Positions 20,245-33,490 of a stretch of 64,000 nt of DNA are shown in pieces. This stretch comes from Erpobdella octoculata (taxonomy: Eukaryota; Annelida; Clitellata; Hirudinida; Erpobdellidae): positions 13,003,742-13,067,741 of the forward strand of contig OZ022246.1 of NCBI GenBank assembly GCA_963978895.1. Reading direction: 5' to 3'. The stretch's first letter is position 1. The number at the start of each line of letters is the position of its first letter. Under the pieces are notes generated by a model. The model ran no database searches. It worked only from the letters and a program-made list of their open reading frames with translations, and was not told where the DNA came from. The position numbers were made by a program, and so were the translations under genes.

Positions 20245-22079
20245 ACATAATTCCCATACGACAACGGCTGCACGTTGACGACGACATATTTAATTATTAT
20301 TGATTCAATGGAATAATAATTAATATTATAATTCTATTTAATAATTATTACACAACACCCACGTGCATTAATCTTCTCGACACGAACAAAAATCTTATTT
20401 TCTTTTTGTAAAACGTTTTTTTGTTATATTTAAACTAAAAAAATCTCAAGAAAAGTAGCATAAAAACGCCAAAATGGCAAAAATTTAGTGAAAACGAAGA
20501 GAAAATTGACAAAATGGGAACAAGAAGATATTGTGTAGGTGGAAAAAAAGAAAAAATAGAAAAAAAGAGAAAAAATGTAGAAGTAAGAAAATAAACGACA
20601 ACATTGGAGCAATAAAACCTGCTCCCCATCAGCACAAGAGCACAACACACAACGATTTAGGTATCATCAAGTTGATACGAAAACATGTGTTTAGATATGT
20701 TAATTTGTCTGCGTACGTGTTCCAAAGTGTTTAAGCTTGTTTATGTGCGTGATAAGAGCACATACGAGCACATCACGTTAACCCTGAAGGTGTTCTGTGG
20801 CTTTTATATTTCACACTTTGTCTTTGTAGAGTGTTAGATTATCGCGAAACGATGAACTTAAGTTACTGGTGTAATTTGCAGTGGCGGTAATGGTTATGAT
20901 GATGATGAGGATAATAGTTATAATATTGGTTTCTTTTTAATAATAATATTATTATAGCAATCATAACATAAATAATATTATTAATTTAAAAAAATCATCG
21001 AATCATGTGTCGATCCATTATTTCATTTGCGTAAGTTATCAAGTTATTAGCAACAATAAAATTTATTCAATAGTCTCATTTTTATGAAATAAACTTGTTT
21101 GAGTTATTTTTAAAAAATATCAATTTAAAAAAAAACAAATAACAATCAGTCAAAAATAAACTTCTCCATGGACTATTTTTAATGATTTAAAAACAACTCA
21201 AATAATTAGGTGCTTCAAAAATACATACATTTCAATTTTAAAACAGCTAGTGTAAAAGACTAAAAACTATTATAAAAAAACAATATTTTATCGTAATACC
21301 ACACAGCATAAAAATCATTTAAAGAGGCGACAACAAAAACGCCCGCGGCAACAAACGACAAGAAAGCGAAACTGCAAATAATTTTCTTCTACTCGCGAGT
21401 AGCAGGCGTTGCTGTAAATAATTTTCGATTATTGCGTTTTTACCGAGTTATTTTTTTTGTTCTTGATGCTCTGTACTTGAAAGGGGAAAGCAGCGAACGT
21501 TAAAAAGTCCGTAAATGCCAATATGGTATTTGGAAAATTGGAGGCATCGGTGTGTTTATAGAGGAATTGTTTTGACAATTTTTGGGACTGAAGTGAAAAA
21601 GTTGTTCAATATCCACACAAATGGAGTCGTTTAATGTCGTAAAGCGGTGTGAAGATGTCTAGTTAATACTGCCGTGTGCAGATGTGCTTGTGCGTATATA
21701 CAGCGGCGGATCCAGGAATTTTGTAAAGGAGGGCCAAATTTTTTTTATTTTTTTTATTTTAATTACTGTCGTTATGAAGCTCATTGTAAGATATCTTAAT
21801 TTTTTTATTTAGTAAAACTAAAAAAAAGAATTGAAATTAAATTTTTTATTTACTCCCATTTTCCCTCTGTTTTCCTCTCATTTTTTCTGTATTTATTTTC
21901 TCTGGAGATACATCAACACAAGACACCACTTTTTTCTATCAAGCTAAAATTAAGTGAACCATAAAAACTTTTGTAATTCGGCGGCTACAAATTGTTTGCA
22001 AATTTTTTTGATGATAATAAGTCTATAAAATAGAAAAACATTGACCACAGCCTTCTAAATATTTAATGTGTGAACTAAG
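20245..22079. other. AT-rich DNA, no gene; possible hAT terminus
   Basis: No supported ORF. CAGCGGCGGATCCAGGAATT at about 21701 resembles hAT terminal repeats (CAGNGGCGGATC). No partner end or 8-bp duplication was found. A slightly GC-richer patch lies at 21330-21440. Confidence 0.35.
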
Positions 22080-22330
22080 TGAGGATTGAAAATATAATAA
22101 ACTTTCGAATCAATATGTTAAGAATAAAGTTTTTAATATAAATTTTTACTTTAAAAATCAAATATCGCTTTTTTAAAATAAACTAAAAAATGAGGGTTGA
22201 TTTCTCTACAGAAAAGTTTCAATTTTTAAAAATTAAAAATTAAAGTTTTATTGATTTTATTCTATAGCTCAATTAAATGTTGTCCATTCCATTTGATAAA
22301 CTAATAAAATTCAAAAGTCCGTTCGTACAT
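22080..22330 (+). repeat. Dispersed AT-rich repeat copy
   Basis: Shares AAACTAAAAAATGAGGGTT-like core and flanking order with 12690-12830 and 42400-42560. Class unknown. The DNA from 22331 to 22612 has nothing else recognised. Confidence 0.4.
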
Positions 22331-22623
22331 TTGAACATATTCCTGATTGTCAGATCATAACAGCAGATTATTGAATAAAACAAGTAATATTTGTAATTTT
22401 ACATTGTCTTCTTCTATAAGCAAATTATGACCACACCAATAATCTTGTATATACTATTTTATATTTTAAATTATTTAAACTTTATTAATACGTAATTTTA
22501 TCTCAGTTCCTCTTACGATATTCTAATATCAAAGGTAGGTACGTTCAACCTGGTTTTATTGTTTATTTTATTTTATCGTTTCTTGCGTTGACGTTTGGTT
22601 TAAATTTTAAATGGGCTCTGAGG

Positions 22624-22952
<329 letters not shown>

Positions 22953-23094
22953 ATATTAGGGTTGCGCCGAAAACCGGCCCCGGCTCCGGCCGAAAATCGG
23001 CCATTTATCAGAATCCGGTCAAATCCGGTTCCGGCCGGATTTGATGGCCGGATTTAACATATTTATTTATTTATTTCAGTGAAATAAATACAAT

Positions 23095-23271
<177 letters not shown>

Positions 23272-23385
23272 TTCAAATGGCTTATTTCTTATCAGTTTAT
23301 TTCATATAGCTAAGCTAGGTTGAATGTTGAATCATTAATAAATTTAATCTTCCGATTGTTGCAACAGAATAGCAAGCTCGGAAGC

Positions 23386-23393
23386 TATATAAG
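23386..23393 (+). promoter_or_regulatory. TATA-box-like site before BED ORF
   Basis: TATATAAG lies 92 bases upstream of the ATG at 23478, with a CTCTCTCTCT tract between. Position fits a transposase promoter; not tested. Confidence 0.4.
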
Positions 23394-23477
23394 GTCACGC
23401 TAGCGAACTTTGAACTCTCTCTCTCTTTTGTTGAATTATTCTTGTTTTATTTGAGGATTAAAAATTAACAGCATAAA

Positions 23478-23761
23478 ATGGCTGAGAAAAAATCGGGCTT
23501 TTGTGCGTATTTTGATGTCAAAATCAATGATAATTCGAACGCTGTTTGTGAAAACTGCTACACAAGTTGTCACGCAGCAAGACTAATACTCCCAAAAGTT
23601 TTTCGCCGTCTTCTCTGCTTACTCATCTAAGATCTAAGCATCCAATCCTGTACAGTGAAACGAACAGTCTAAAGACTTCGATGGCGGCTGCTGTTGAAGT
23701 TGCCACTGCCACCTTCTCGAATAATGTTTATCAATTTTTGTTTATTGTTTATTTGAAATAA
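23478..23761 (+). pseudogene. BED zinc-finger transposase N-terminus, frameshifted
   Basis: The frame begins MAEKKSGFCAYFDVK and reaches VCENCYTS, the CxxC half of a BED finger. A frameshift near 23565 moves the continuation to the frame with SPSSLLTHLRSKHPILY, the HxxxxH half. Translation would end soon after at 23761. BED fingers bind DNA in hAT transposases. The catalytic domain is missing. Confidence 0.6.
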
Positions 23762-23895
23762 AGCTGATATTGTCTGTTGGTTACTACGTTGGTTTTTAAT
23801 GATAACATGCAGTTGAACAAAAAGCAGAATAATAAAAAATGACAAGACCGGCTCCGGCTCCGGCCACGGCCGGATTTTGAATTATGAATCCGGCC

Positions 23896-23928
<33 letters not shown>

Positions 23929-23972
23929 GATATATTTATATATATATATATGTGTGTGTGTGTGGATAGATA
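23896..23972. repeat. Duplicated TA/TG microsatellite
   Basis: Two similar blocks of (TA)n followed by GTGTGTGTGTGTGGATA. Confidence 0.85.
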
Positions 23973-24084
23973 ATGTCCAACTCTGTACATTATTTTACAA
24001 ACGTTGGTTTAAAACAATATTTCTTGTTAATTTTATTGTTTTTCATTTCTTAGGGTTTAAAAACATTTTACACACCAACATTTA

Positions 24085-24300
24085 AACAAATAATTTTTTT
24101 GTCTAAAACGGATTTAATGTCACCCATCGAAGTACTAACCGAGCTAGACATTGCTTAATTTTTTTGATTGGACAATACGCGGTATTTTCAACAACAACAT
24201 TTGCGTTGAAACAACAGCAACAAACAAACAACATTGCAAATTAATATAAGGGTCCAAACGCATGGTTCAAGCAAGCAAACCGGATAAAGTTAAAATTGAA
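24085..24300 (-). repeat. 5S rRNA-derived repeat (SINE3-like), copy 2
   Basis: About 24190-24119 on the minus strand carries AATTAAGCAATGTCTAGCTC and GGTTAGTACTTCGATGGGTG, matching 5S rRNA. It is more diverged than copy 1. The upstream flank runs into the AAGCAAGCAAACCGG repeat, the same family as at 12600 and 42650. Confidence 0.68.
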
Positions 24301-25319
24301 GATTTAAAAAGAAAATTCCTATCATCTCTGAAACTATAACTGCTCAACGTTAATAGCGCAATTCGACAAAACCTGTACTAAACTATATTTCACTAAAAAT
24401 TGCATCTTGACAGCATTGACTAATATATTTGTTATAATACACAATTATCAACACATTTTTCATTGCTTAGGCAAGAACTAACAAGATAGCTGACTAATCT
24501 GAAAAATATAAAAAAAGGACAATATTTCATTACTAAACTTTCAAAAGTGCTTATCCATCCATCATCGGAGAACGTCATTGGTCAATAATTTGACGTGACA
24601 TTTACGTGACTCCGACCACTGAGAGTCACGCAAGAATGTCAAATATTGAAAGTAAAGACAACGATAATGGCGGTAATGCTCCTGATGATTGTTGTACTGC
24701 CTACGATGAAGATGATGGTAGTAGTAGTTACAAGACGATATATCAAGTGGCATTAATTCGGTGGAAGTCCAAGTTAATGTGACACCCCCAACTAAGAAAC
24801 TTTAAAAAAAAATGTTTTCATGGTTTTCTTATTGAATGTTCCAATTTCATTAGCAGAGATAAAGTAGCTCGTCACGTCGTTTTAAGGTTATTAAAACCAT
24901 TGAGGCCATGGTTTGTCACCGTTACCTCTTAATACTGACTGGCTGCACTGTGCCATGATAAAGGTGGAATAACTATGTATGATTAAATTGTACTGATGTT
25001 AGAAAGAGAACAAATGGTGGTTATAATAGTAATTTTAAAAGCTTTGTAAAGTATCAAAAAAAGGGAAAATAATGTCACCTTTTTTGATTTGTTAACAATA
25101 AATTAGAATAACAGTATTTTGAATATCAGTGAGTGAGTGAGTTGGCTGCAGTGATCACTAGGCTGTTATTATTAATATAAGAATATTTGTTTATGAATAT
25201 AATGCCAAAAATAAAAGATACGTTCAAAAGAGAAACTTCAAAAAGAATACAATTTTAGAATTCCAAAATGAACTAGTTAATAGATAGCGATGGCTACATA
25301 TTTCGGGTCTTGATCTTGA
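24301..25319. other. AT-rich DNA, no gene seen
   Basis: A short perfect hairpin CGTGACTC/GAGTCACG with a 10-base loop lies at 24605-24630. Nothing else is supported. Confidence 0.4.
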
Positions 25320-25571
25320 TGACATGACAATATTTTCGAAAAACAATTATTGGATGTTTTGGATTCGTTTGTTCCAATCAAAAGTGTGCTATGCAAAACA
25401 TTATCAAAACCATGGCCATCACCAGGACTTGTGAATCTGAGACGTGAAAGAGATAGAGCTAGAAAATGTGGGAATCACAAACAATTGAAGAAGATGAGGA
25501 AGAAATGCACAAATATTGTAAGAAAAGAAACAATTCAAAATAATGCTAAAAATATTTGCCAATCTAAATAA
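25320..25571 (+). pseudogene. LINE ORF2 linker fragment
   Basis: The open stretch encodes VLDSFVPIKSVLC, KPWPSPGLVNLRRERDRARK and MRKKCTNIVRK. This is the pattern of the segment between endonuclease and RT in Jockey/CR1/L2-type LINEs (ALxPxxWWTxxLxxLRRERDRA). Neither neighbouring domain is present. Confidence 0.6.
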
Positions 25572-26212
25572 TATATATATCAAAGAATTTGGATGAATTG
25601 TTTGATATATATAATATTCAAAAATGAATTGTTGAAAAAATAACATGATCACAACTCTCTAAATACCTGGAACATTTACAAAAACTGCCAGCCCATCAAC
25701 GTGGTTGCAAAATAGATAGATCTACCTCCTCCGCGCTATTAAGTGCATCTTATAATTGAAAAACGTTTTTACAGCATCTTAAGTTTACAGGAGTCCAAAT
25801 TGTGAATTTTGAAGATTTTTGTCTCAGAAAAAAAATTCAGTACAATTGGGAAGTCTGCAGAGTCCAAAACTATCCATGTAACATTTTAGTGATTTGACCA
25901 TTGAACATTTAGAAAACAGTAAACTACTGTTTAATTTTGAAAAAACTAAATAGTTATTTACAAAACTGCTAGACCAGAATCTTATAAATTATTGGTGAAC
26001 TGTAGTTGCAAAAAAAACTTTTTTGGGATTGTCTGTTTCTAGCAACTCTAGCTGGAATAAACACATTTCTAACTTACTTCTAGACTTGAGTGGTTAAGTA
26101 TTTTTGGGCAAGCAATAAAAAGTAAGTTTCAAAAATTTTTGGGAAAAGTATCTCTGACTACCGCCCCCCACTTCATCAGGTTATAATGAAAACACAAAAC
26201 GTTTATTTAAAG
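25572..26212. other. AT-rich DNA, no gene seen
   Basis: No supported ORF or named repeat. Confidence 0.4.
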
Positions 26213-26996
26213 TTGCACTATGTTTCGGACGAAACCTCAAAGCCACTGACTATAAAGGCAATGTTAAAAAGATTTAGAAAAGAGAAAAGTCTTGAGAAAA
26301 CTGCGGAACTCCGTCTTAGAAGCTGCTGCTTTTATCGTAGACGGAAAGCTGTTTCAAATCATGGGCTCGATAACGCTGAAACCTCTGTCACCAAGCCTCC
26401 TGCACCGAGAGGATGGTACCAGAATATCTTTTGTGGATGATAATTTCAGTCTCTGGCGTTTAAGTCATTTTAGGAAAAAACGGTTTTTTTTTTAAATTGG
26501 TATATTGGATTTCAATATTTTTGGGACAAACGCCAGCCTTGCCTCCCCCCACCGCATAAACTTCCACTACGCCTATGCCTGGATGTATATACTGATCCAA
26601 CAGAAGAATGGGATGATGGTAGATATTTTTGTATAAAACATCAATGTTCTTCAAAAAAAGCTGAATGAAGCCGCAAACGTTGCACTTAATCTGCGTTTAA
26701 TAGAATTGCTACTACCCTTAAGGCGAGTTGAAAAAAATGTTGCGGAGGAGAGCAGGAAAGGGCAAAAATCCAAGCTGCGCCATTGAAAAGGTTCTTTTAT
26801 AACATAATTAATAACTGAAATGGTGATTATATTGATTACAAAATTATTACTTGTTTTTTTTTAATTTAAATTGATTATGAGGATTATAATGATTATAAAT
26901 TATCTAAAAACACTGTTTTTCAGACGTTAAATGAGAAATAATTAAGTAATTAAATAAGAGACAATTTATGTAATAACACAGTTCTTATTTCAGAAA
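26213..26996 (+). repeat. Tandem duplication, first 784-bp copy
   Basis: By eye this is identical to 26997-27780. It contains a decayed coding-like stretch: one frame gives DETSKPLTIKAMLKRFRKEK and the next gives VLEAAAFIVDGKLFQIMGSI and HREDGTRISFVDDNFSLWR, as if one protein had been frameshifted near 26290. I do not recognise the protein. A TTATTTCAG acceptor-like site sits at the copy's end. Confidence 0.9.
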
Positions 26997-27780
26997 TTGC
27001 ACTATGTTTCGGACGAAACCTCAAAGCCACTGACTATAAAGGCAATGTTAAAAAGATTTAGAAAAGAGAAAAGTCTTGAGAAAACTGCGGAACTCCGTCT
27101 TAGAAGCTGCTGCTTTTATCGTAGACGGAAAGCTGTTTCAAATCATGGGCTCGATAACGCTGAAACCTCTGTCACCAAGCCTCCTGCACCGAGAGGATGG
27201 TACCAGAATATCTTTTGTGGATGATAATTTCAGTCTCTGGCGTTTAAGTCATTTTAGGAAAAAACGGTTTTTTTTTTAAATTGGTATATTGGATTTCAAT
27301 ATTTTTGGGACAAACGCCAGCCTTGCCTCCCCCCACCGCATAAACTTCCACTACGCCTATGCCTGGATGTATATACTGATCCAACAGAAGAATGGGATGA
27401 TGGTAGATATTTTTGTATAAAACATCAATGTTCTTCAAAAAAAGCTGAATGAAGCCGCAAACGTTGCACTTAATCTGCGTTTAATAGAATTGCTACTACC
27501 CTTAAGGCGAGTTGAAAAAAATGTTGCGGAGGAGAGCAGGAAAGGGCAAAAATCCAAGCTGCGCCATTGAAAAGGTTCTTTTATAACATAATTAATAACT
27601 GAAATGGTGATTATATTGATTACAAAATTATTACTTGTTTTTTTTTAATTTAAATTGATTATGAGGATTATAATGATTATAAATTATCTAAAAACACTGT
27701 TTTTCAGACGTTAAATGAGAAATAATTAAGTAATTAAATAAGAGACAATTTATGTAATAACACAGTTCTTATTTCAGAAA
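26997..27780 (+). repeat. Tandem duplication, second 784-bp copy
   Basis: No difference from the first copy was noticed. The left junction joins TTTCAGAAA to TTGCACTATG; the right continues TTTCAGAAATTACTAC. Either a very recent tandem duplication or an assembly artefact. Confidence 0.9.
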
Positions 27781-28622
27781 TTACTACAAATTTCAATTTT
27801 AAAAAAGTTTCAGTAAAAGGAGAAACCAGTCGTGCATCTGCGATACGAAAAGTTCTGTAATTGAATCAGAATTAAATGCGTTCAAGGTCAATGATTTCAA
27901 CAAGAAAACAATAAATTAGCAGCTTTATAAGTAAGCTTCCTGTCTACTCAATTAAAGACGGGATGTAGTCAAAGTCTGATGAAATGACGAATAGTTTGCT
28001 GTGACGTTCGTAAAAAAAGAAAGATTGAGTGTGGTGCCACGATAAAGCAACATCCAGTAAGTCCAGCAATCATTTGTTATCGTCCAAGGCACATTGTCTC
28101 AATACTTCAAGGTCATTTTTACTCAGCTAACAACGAACAATCATTCAGGTTGATTGATTGAAACGAACACATGAGGTCAGTAGTATTTTATACGTAGCAT
28201 CTGCTGTTGCATTCCCATGCTGGGTTTTTTTCCTTGTTTACAATTTCGACTTGATGTTTGATTATTGCATTATTGAAGGTTTATAATTATTATTTGTTTA
28301 TTTGTTCAAAACATTAATTTGAATAATGAAATTAACGCACTTCTAAGTTTTATTTGATTTCAAAATTTATGAGTGCTAATTTTTTTAATAATTCACACTT
28401 GTGCTTTTCCGACATTTGATTGGTCAAGCTTTGAAATTGGTTTTTGAACCTACAAAAAACGGGTTGATTTGTTCAAAATGTCCAAGTTTAATAATTCAAT
28501 CAATGTTTATTTATTTTCATTTTTGTGAAAAAAAAATAGAAACAGAAGTGAGCATATTGACAGGAAGAAAATAAAACAAAAATAGGCAGCTGATAGAAGC
28601 AAACCGAAACAAAATTGCAAAA
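27781..28622. other. AT-rich DNA, no gene seen
   Basis: No supported ORF or repeat. Confidence 0.4.
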
Positions 28623-28892
28623 TTAAATAAAAAAAACTGAAACACCTAAGTTTATAAAAATAAAATTGATGGAATGAAGAAGATGTTTGATCAAAAAAAC
28701 CTGCTTTTCACATAAGGCAGCCATGTTGTTTATGCTTTTCAGGTTGTTTATGATGTACGCTTTGTTTATGCGGGTTGATACAACAAACTCAACTTCCGTT
28801 AACTGTAAGCCTGTTGAGCAGAACATCGATAAAACAGAGAATATGACGAAGAACCGAATAAGCTTAATACCAATGACATAAAAGTCTTCCAT
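28623..28892 (-). CDS. Hypothetical small ORF with signal-like N-terminus (89 aa)
   Basis: Starts MEDFYVIGIKLIR followed by a hydrophobic run FFVIFSVLSMFCSTG, which could be a signal peptide or membrane anchor. A second hydrophobic stretch lies at the C-terminus (INFIFINLGVSVFFI). No family is recognised. The opposite strand has a 64-codon ORF also with a hydrophobic start, so at least one of the two is a shadow. Low confidence; AT-rich DNA yields such ORFs by chance. Confidence 0.2.
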   Translation of the reverse strand: MEDFYVIGIKLIRFFVIFSVLSMFCSTGLQLTEVEFVVSTRINKAYIINNLKSINNMAALCEKQVFLIKHLLHSINFIFINLGVSVFFI

Positions 28893-28967
28893 AAAGCAGC
28901 AATTATTTAAGTTACCGTATTCAACCGGCCTTACTTAGTTTATTCAGCCTGTTTCGTCATTATTATA

Positions 28968-29252
<285 letters not shown>

Positions 29253-29385
29253 GTCATTTCATCATAACAGTCGCTCGCACCGAAGCGTGAGAGCAAGCGG
29301 GGAAGGAAACGGGGGCAAGAGAGAAAAACGATTGACAAACCTTTAAAAACCCTTGGGCAACGCCGGGTACTTCGCTAGTCATATC
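29253..29385 (-). repeat. 'TACCCGGCGTTGCCC' family repeat, copy 2, with (GAT)n tail
   Basis: The minus strand begins ACTAGCGAAGTACCCGGCG, passes a CCCGTTTCCTTCCCCGC tract and ends GGTGCGAGCGACTGTTATG then ATGAAATGA and (GAT)n. Compact, about 130 bases. The same 3' portion ends at 35165-35215. Confidence 0.65.
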
Positions 29386-29760
29386 ATAATTATTGTCGTC
29401 ATCATCATCATCACCATAATCATATAAGAATTATTGCCGTCATCATCATCCCCATAATCATATCATCATTATTGTCATTATCATCATCATCATGATCACC
29501 ATAATCATTTAATCATTATTGTCATTATCATCATCATCACCATAATCATATCATCATTATTGTTGTCATCGTCATTAGTCAATGTCATCATCAGCATACC
29601 ATAATCATATCATCATTAATGTCATCATCATCATACCATAATCATATCTTCATCAATGTCATCATCATCACCACCATAATCTTATCGTCATCAATGTCAT
29701 CATCATCATCATCACCATAATCATATCATAATTATTGTTGTCATCGTCATTAGTCAGCGC
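29386..29760. repeat. Degenerate ATCATC/CCATAATCATATC minisatellite
   Basis: About 35-55 base imperfect units combining ATCATCATCACC, ATAATCATATC and ATTATTGTC. No coding. Confidence 0.75.
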
Positions 29761-31969
29761 CACAACCTTCTATTGAAATTAGATTAATAATGCAAGTTCT
29801 TAGATTACTTCAGTAATATTAATGAAAGAACGATGTGTTCATGTGAATGAGATTTATTTGGTGTCAATAGAAGAAAGTGTCAGCAAATGTTATTAATTAT
29901 TAACAATTTATACATTTCCTACTTCTACACTGAGATATGGAAACATGGAAAGTAAATAACATTAGTGATAATGATGCTGATAATAATGATGATGGAGGTA
30001 GTAGGCGTGTTAATGAATATAAAAAAATCAATTTATGTAAAACAATTTAAAGGAAAATATTTTTTTATGTTTTTTCATTTTATATTTTAAGTTATGGGCT
30101 AATAGTATTTGTTTTATAAGTAGTAAAAACATGTTTGCTGGGTCCTGTTTTTTATGCAAATATTTCAGCTTACTTCAAGTTAAAATATATATATTTTATA
30201 ATATTATATTCAAACTATATGTCACTAAAAATCTATTTATATAAAACCAGATTATTATAAATTATTCCAAAATTTCTCAGCCGGGATTTGAACCGCGCTA
30301 CGTTACACGACTGGCGGGAATGCAAAACACTCTAAATTTATGACTTTATGATTATTCATAAATATATGCCATATTGAATTATTATTTTCAAGAACTAGAG
30401 GTCAGACGTTTTATTAAAATTTCATAGGTTGAAAAGTCAATTAATTTTTTTAAGTAACTTCAAAATTTAAATGCCGAACCTAAGCTACAAAACCATGAAT
30501 GAAATCTAACAAATATAGCAAGACTTTAAAAGCGTTCAACGTGAATGAAATTTTACTAATATTTTTAAGTTTTAATAAACTAACCAATGGTGAATAAATT
30601 GCCATATCAATTACTGGTACAAATTTCAACCCGTCCGGATAAGTTGAAGTAGTCGGAACAGCTGTCAATAGATCTTATTGACACCGCCACACATACTCCT
30701 ATAATGAGTAAAATTTGAAAAAAAATTTTTAAACAATAACGGCAGGGTAGGGTAGGGTATTGATGATGATTTGAAATTTAAAAAAAACACCTAAGATTAA
30801 ATAATTCAAAAGTTTGAAATTTTCAAAGTTCAATTGAAAAGCTAAAAATAAAACAGAAACCAAAATTATTAATTGTTTGACATTTTTTTCTTTTTTTTCA
30901 CCGAAAAGCTTTCACAAAGAAATACAATTTGTTTTTAAGATAAAAAAAATAATTCAAAAAATTTACTTTCAAAATTGAAAAAAAAAATTCAGTTTCAAAT
31001 GTCGCCATTTTTCTCTAATTTTGGCGAAAAAAACAACGGTACAACCAAATTGCGTTTCCACAATTTCGTTTCATTCACTAAATTTCTTCTGTCACACTGT
31101 AACCCATGTGCTGTTCAGCATTTATTAGTTCTGTTTATCGCATGCACGCGTGGAAGTGTTGCTATCTGGATAAATTGCTTACCCGTGTAAGCGTGTTTTA
31201 GGGGTGCTATTCAATCGCTTGATACATTGGTGCTATCCAATCGTTTGATACATTGCTTGTAGATGGAAAAACCAACAAAACAAAAACATATGACGTAGGG
31301 GCGTGTGGAATGGGTATTCAACCTTCAAACAGAAGAAAGAGAAAATGGAGTAGTAATTTTAGTATAAATAGTATAAGTGAAAAAAAAGATAAATAAGAAA
31401 GATAAAAAAAGAGAGACGTATAAATGGAGAGAGAAAAAAAGAAAGAGAAAGAGAAAAAGCAATAAAGCGAAAGTGTCGTTATTCAGGGTAGGTCACAAAT
31501 GTGTTTCTTTGATTCATAAGATATAATTTAAGAGTAACATATTTTCCTTTTCACCTCTCTCGATATATATTGCTACTGCAAAGATCCAGGAGTATACAAT
31601 TCTTTCTCATAATACAAATGTATACCTTTCTAGTTGCTGCAAAGAGCAAGGATAAAGCATTGCGTTTTATCTATGTTGCTTTTATTCTGATATAAATTGT
31701 ATTTTGATACAATTTTTGCACAAAATTAAATCATTTCATAGTTGATTGTATGTGTTGCGTGATGGTGAAGACGTTTTTGCTGTGCATTTTGTTGTTGTAG
31801 TGTTAATGCTAATGATATTCAGTTTGTTTGAGTTTGTATACGAACTGTTTTGATTTGTTCGTTATAGTTTTGAGGAAATGGAACGTTTAACCTCGAACGT
31901 TTTATCGCCAGCCGTTTCGCCTCTGAAGATAATGATACACGATACAAGCATTAAATGTTTATTTATAAT
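29761..31969. other. AT-rich DNA; one tRNA-like remnant
   Basis: At 30281-30294 the minus strand has GGTTCAAATCCCGG, a B-box, preceded by TTAGAGTGTTTTGCATTCCCG at about tRNA spacing; the A box is poor. It may be a tRNA-SINE head. A GAGAAAAAGAAAGAG-rich purine tract lies at 31380-31465. No gene is supported. Confidence 0.35.
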
Positions 31970-32230
31970 ATTTCTAACGGGGTACCCGGCGTTGCCCGGA
32001 ATTTTTAGAGGTTTTTCTATTGTTTGTCTCTCTTGTTCCCGTTTCCTTTCTCGCTTGTTTTCGCGCTCCCGCTGGTTTTCCTGCTCTTTTTTGTTCTCCC
32101 GCTTCCTCTTCCTTTCCCGCTTAATTTCTCGTTCCCGCTTTATTTTCCGTTCAGGATCCCGTTCGCTCTCCTGCTCCCACTTGCTTCACCGCTCATTTTC
32201 TTCTTCCACTCTCTTCTAACTTTTTTAGCC
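31970..32230 (+). repeat. 'TACCCGGCGTTGCCCGG' family repeat, copy 3
   Basis: Starts TAACGGGGTACCCGGCGTTG and has the same TTTCCTTTCTCGC and CGCTCCCGC pyrimidine body as 4591-4860. No (GAT)n tail here. Confidence 0.6.
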
Positions 32231-32635
32231 TATAAAACGTTAAATAGATTTGCTAAAAGTTGCTTGAAACCTTCAAACTCTGTTACGTAAACTAAATTTG
32301 AATTGTTAACCAATACCTTTTGATGTTCGTACATAAAAACATTTGGCCTGGAAAGATTTTTGGTTATAAAAAACTGGAAAAAAAATTAAATTAATACAGT
32401 AAACAACATTAATCATTTTTTATGTTTTTCTGACTGGTTACAATGTTTCTTATAATTGCATAAGGATAGGCTTAATGAAAGTTGACTTTGTTAAGTAATT
32501 AAACCAGGTATCAGCGTTCCAGATTGAGCCAGTGAGTGAATGAGGCTGGGAGATTATATAAGTATAAACAATAACCGTTCTTTTAAAATTGAATCGTCAC
32601 CTAAAAGCGCTACACAAAGCTCTATCATACATGAA

Positions 32636-32671
32636 ACCATAGATATCTTGATATATCATGATATCTATGGT
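32636..32671. repeat. 36-bp near-perfect palindrome
   Basis: Arms ACCATAGATATC and GATATCTATGGT flank a centre that is itself palindromic but for one mismatch pair. It would form a hairpin on either strand. The arm matches the 16-base palindrome near 6430. Confidence 0.85.
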
Positions 32672-32892
32672 GAAAACAACTTGACAGATAGCAATAAAAC
32701 ATTATTTGACGTTGAGTAATAACATTAATACGTTATTTTACTTTTAGTAATGTTACGTTGCGGTAAGTTGTCAGCTCCTGGTGTCATTTTATAGGTTTTC
32801 CGTACAACCTACGAGTTATTGCATGCCATTAAACAGATCCGTTTGCAATTAAGATCCGTGCGAAGAGAAAGAAACAGGAAGAGAGTTATGTT

Positions 32893-33412
32893 GGGGTGAA
32901 ATTGTATTTGGATGAAATTGTATTTGGATAAAGTTGTATTTGGATGAAATTGTATTTGGATAAAATTGTATTTAGATGAAAGTGTATTTAGATGAAACTG
33001 TATTTGGATGAAATTGTATTTGGATGAAATTGTATTTGGATGAAATTGTATTTGGATGAAATAATATTTGGTTAAAATTGTATTTGGATGAAATTGTATT
33101 TGGATGAAATTGTATTTGGATAAAGTTGTATTTGGATGAAATTGTATTTGGATAAAATTGTATTTAGATGAAAGTGTATTTGGATGAAATTGTATTTGGA
33201 TGAAATTGTATTTGGATGAAATTATATTTGGTTAAAATTGTATTTGGATGAAATTGTATTTGGATGAAATTGTATTTGGATGAAATTGTATTTGGATAAA
33301 ATTGTATTTTTAAGGAATTGAATTTGGATGAAATTGTATTTGGATAAAATTGTATTTGGGTGAAATTGTAGTTGGTTGAAATTGTATTGGCGAGGCTGTG
33401 TGGTGGAGGCTT
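32893..33412 (+). repeat. 16-bp minisatellite TTGTATTTGGATGAAA, about 32 copies
   Basis: Variants GATAAA, GTTAAA and TTAGATG are spread through the array. The stretch from about 32901 to 33030 is echoed near 33070-33300, suggesting block duplications. The right edge degrades into related GGTTGAAATTGTA units to about 33490. 32231-32892 otherwise has no feature except the palindrome. Confidence 0.93.
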
Positions 33413-33490
33413 TTTGGGTTGGAATTATATTGAGGTAGAATTGTTTTGAGGTTAAACTTAAATAGTGTTGTGGTGAAATTTAGATTTAGA

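Noticed and set aside
19812..20303. ORFs of 120-160 codons with TLRYV repeats
   Set aside because: Open in three frames simultaneously because of the ACGTT unit; satellite only.
21701..21740. Complete hAT element starting CAGCGGCGGATCCAG
   Set aside because: Only one end resembles a terminus; no matching inverted end or target duplication found nearby.
24605..24630. Hairpin CGTGACTC/GAGTCACG as a regulatory RNA
   Set aside because: Eight-pair stem alone, without context or a second copy, is expected by chance in 64 kb.
31890..31960. Possible fifth hammerhead (GCCGTTTCGCCTCTGAAGAT)
   Set aside because: Neither strand has CUGANGA and GAAA in the right order with pairing stems.
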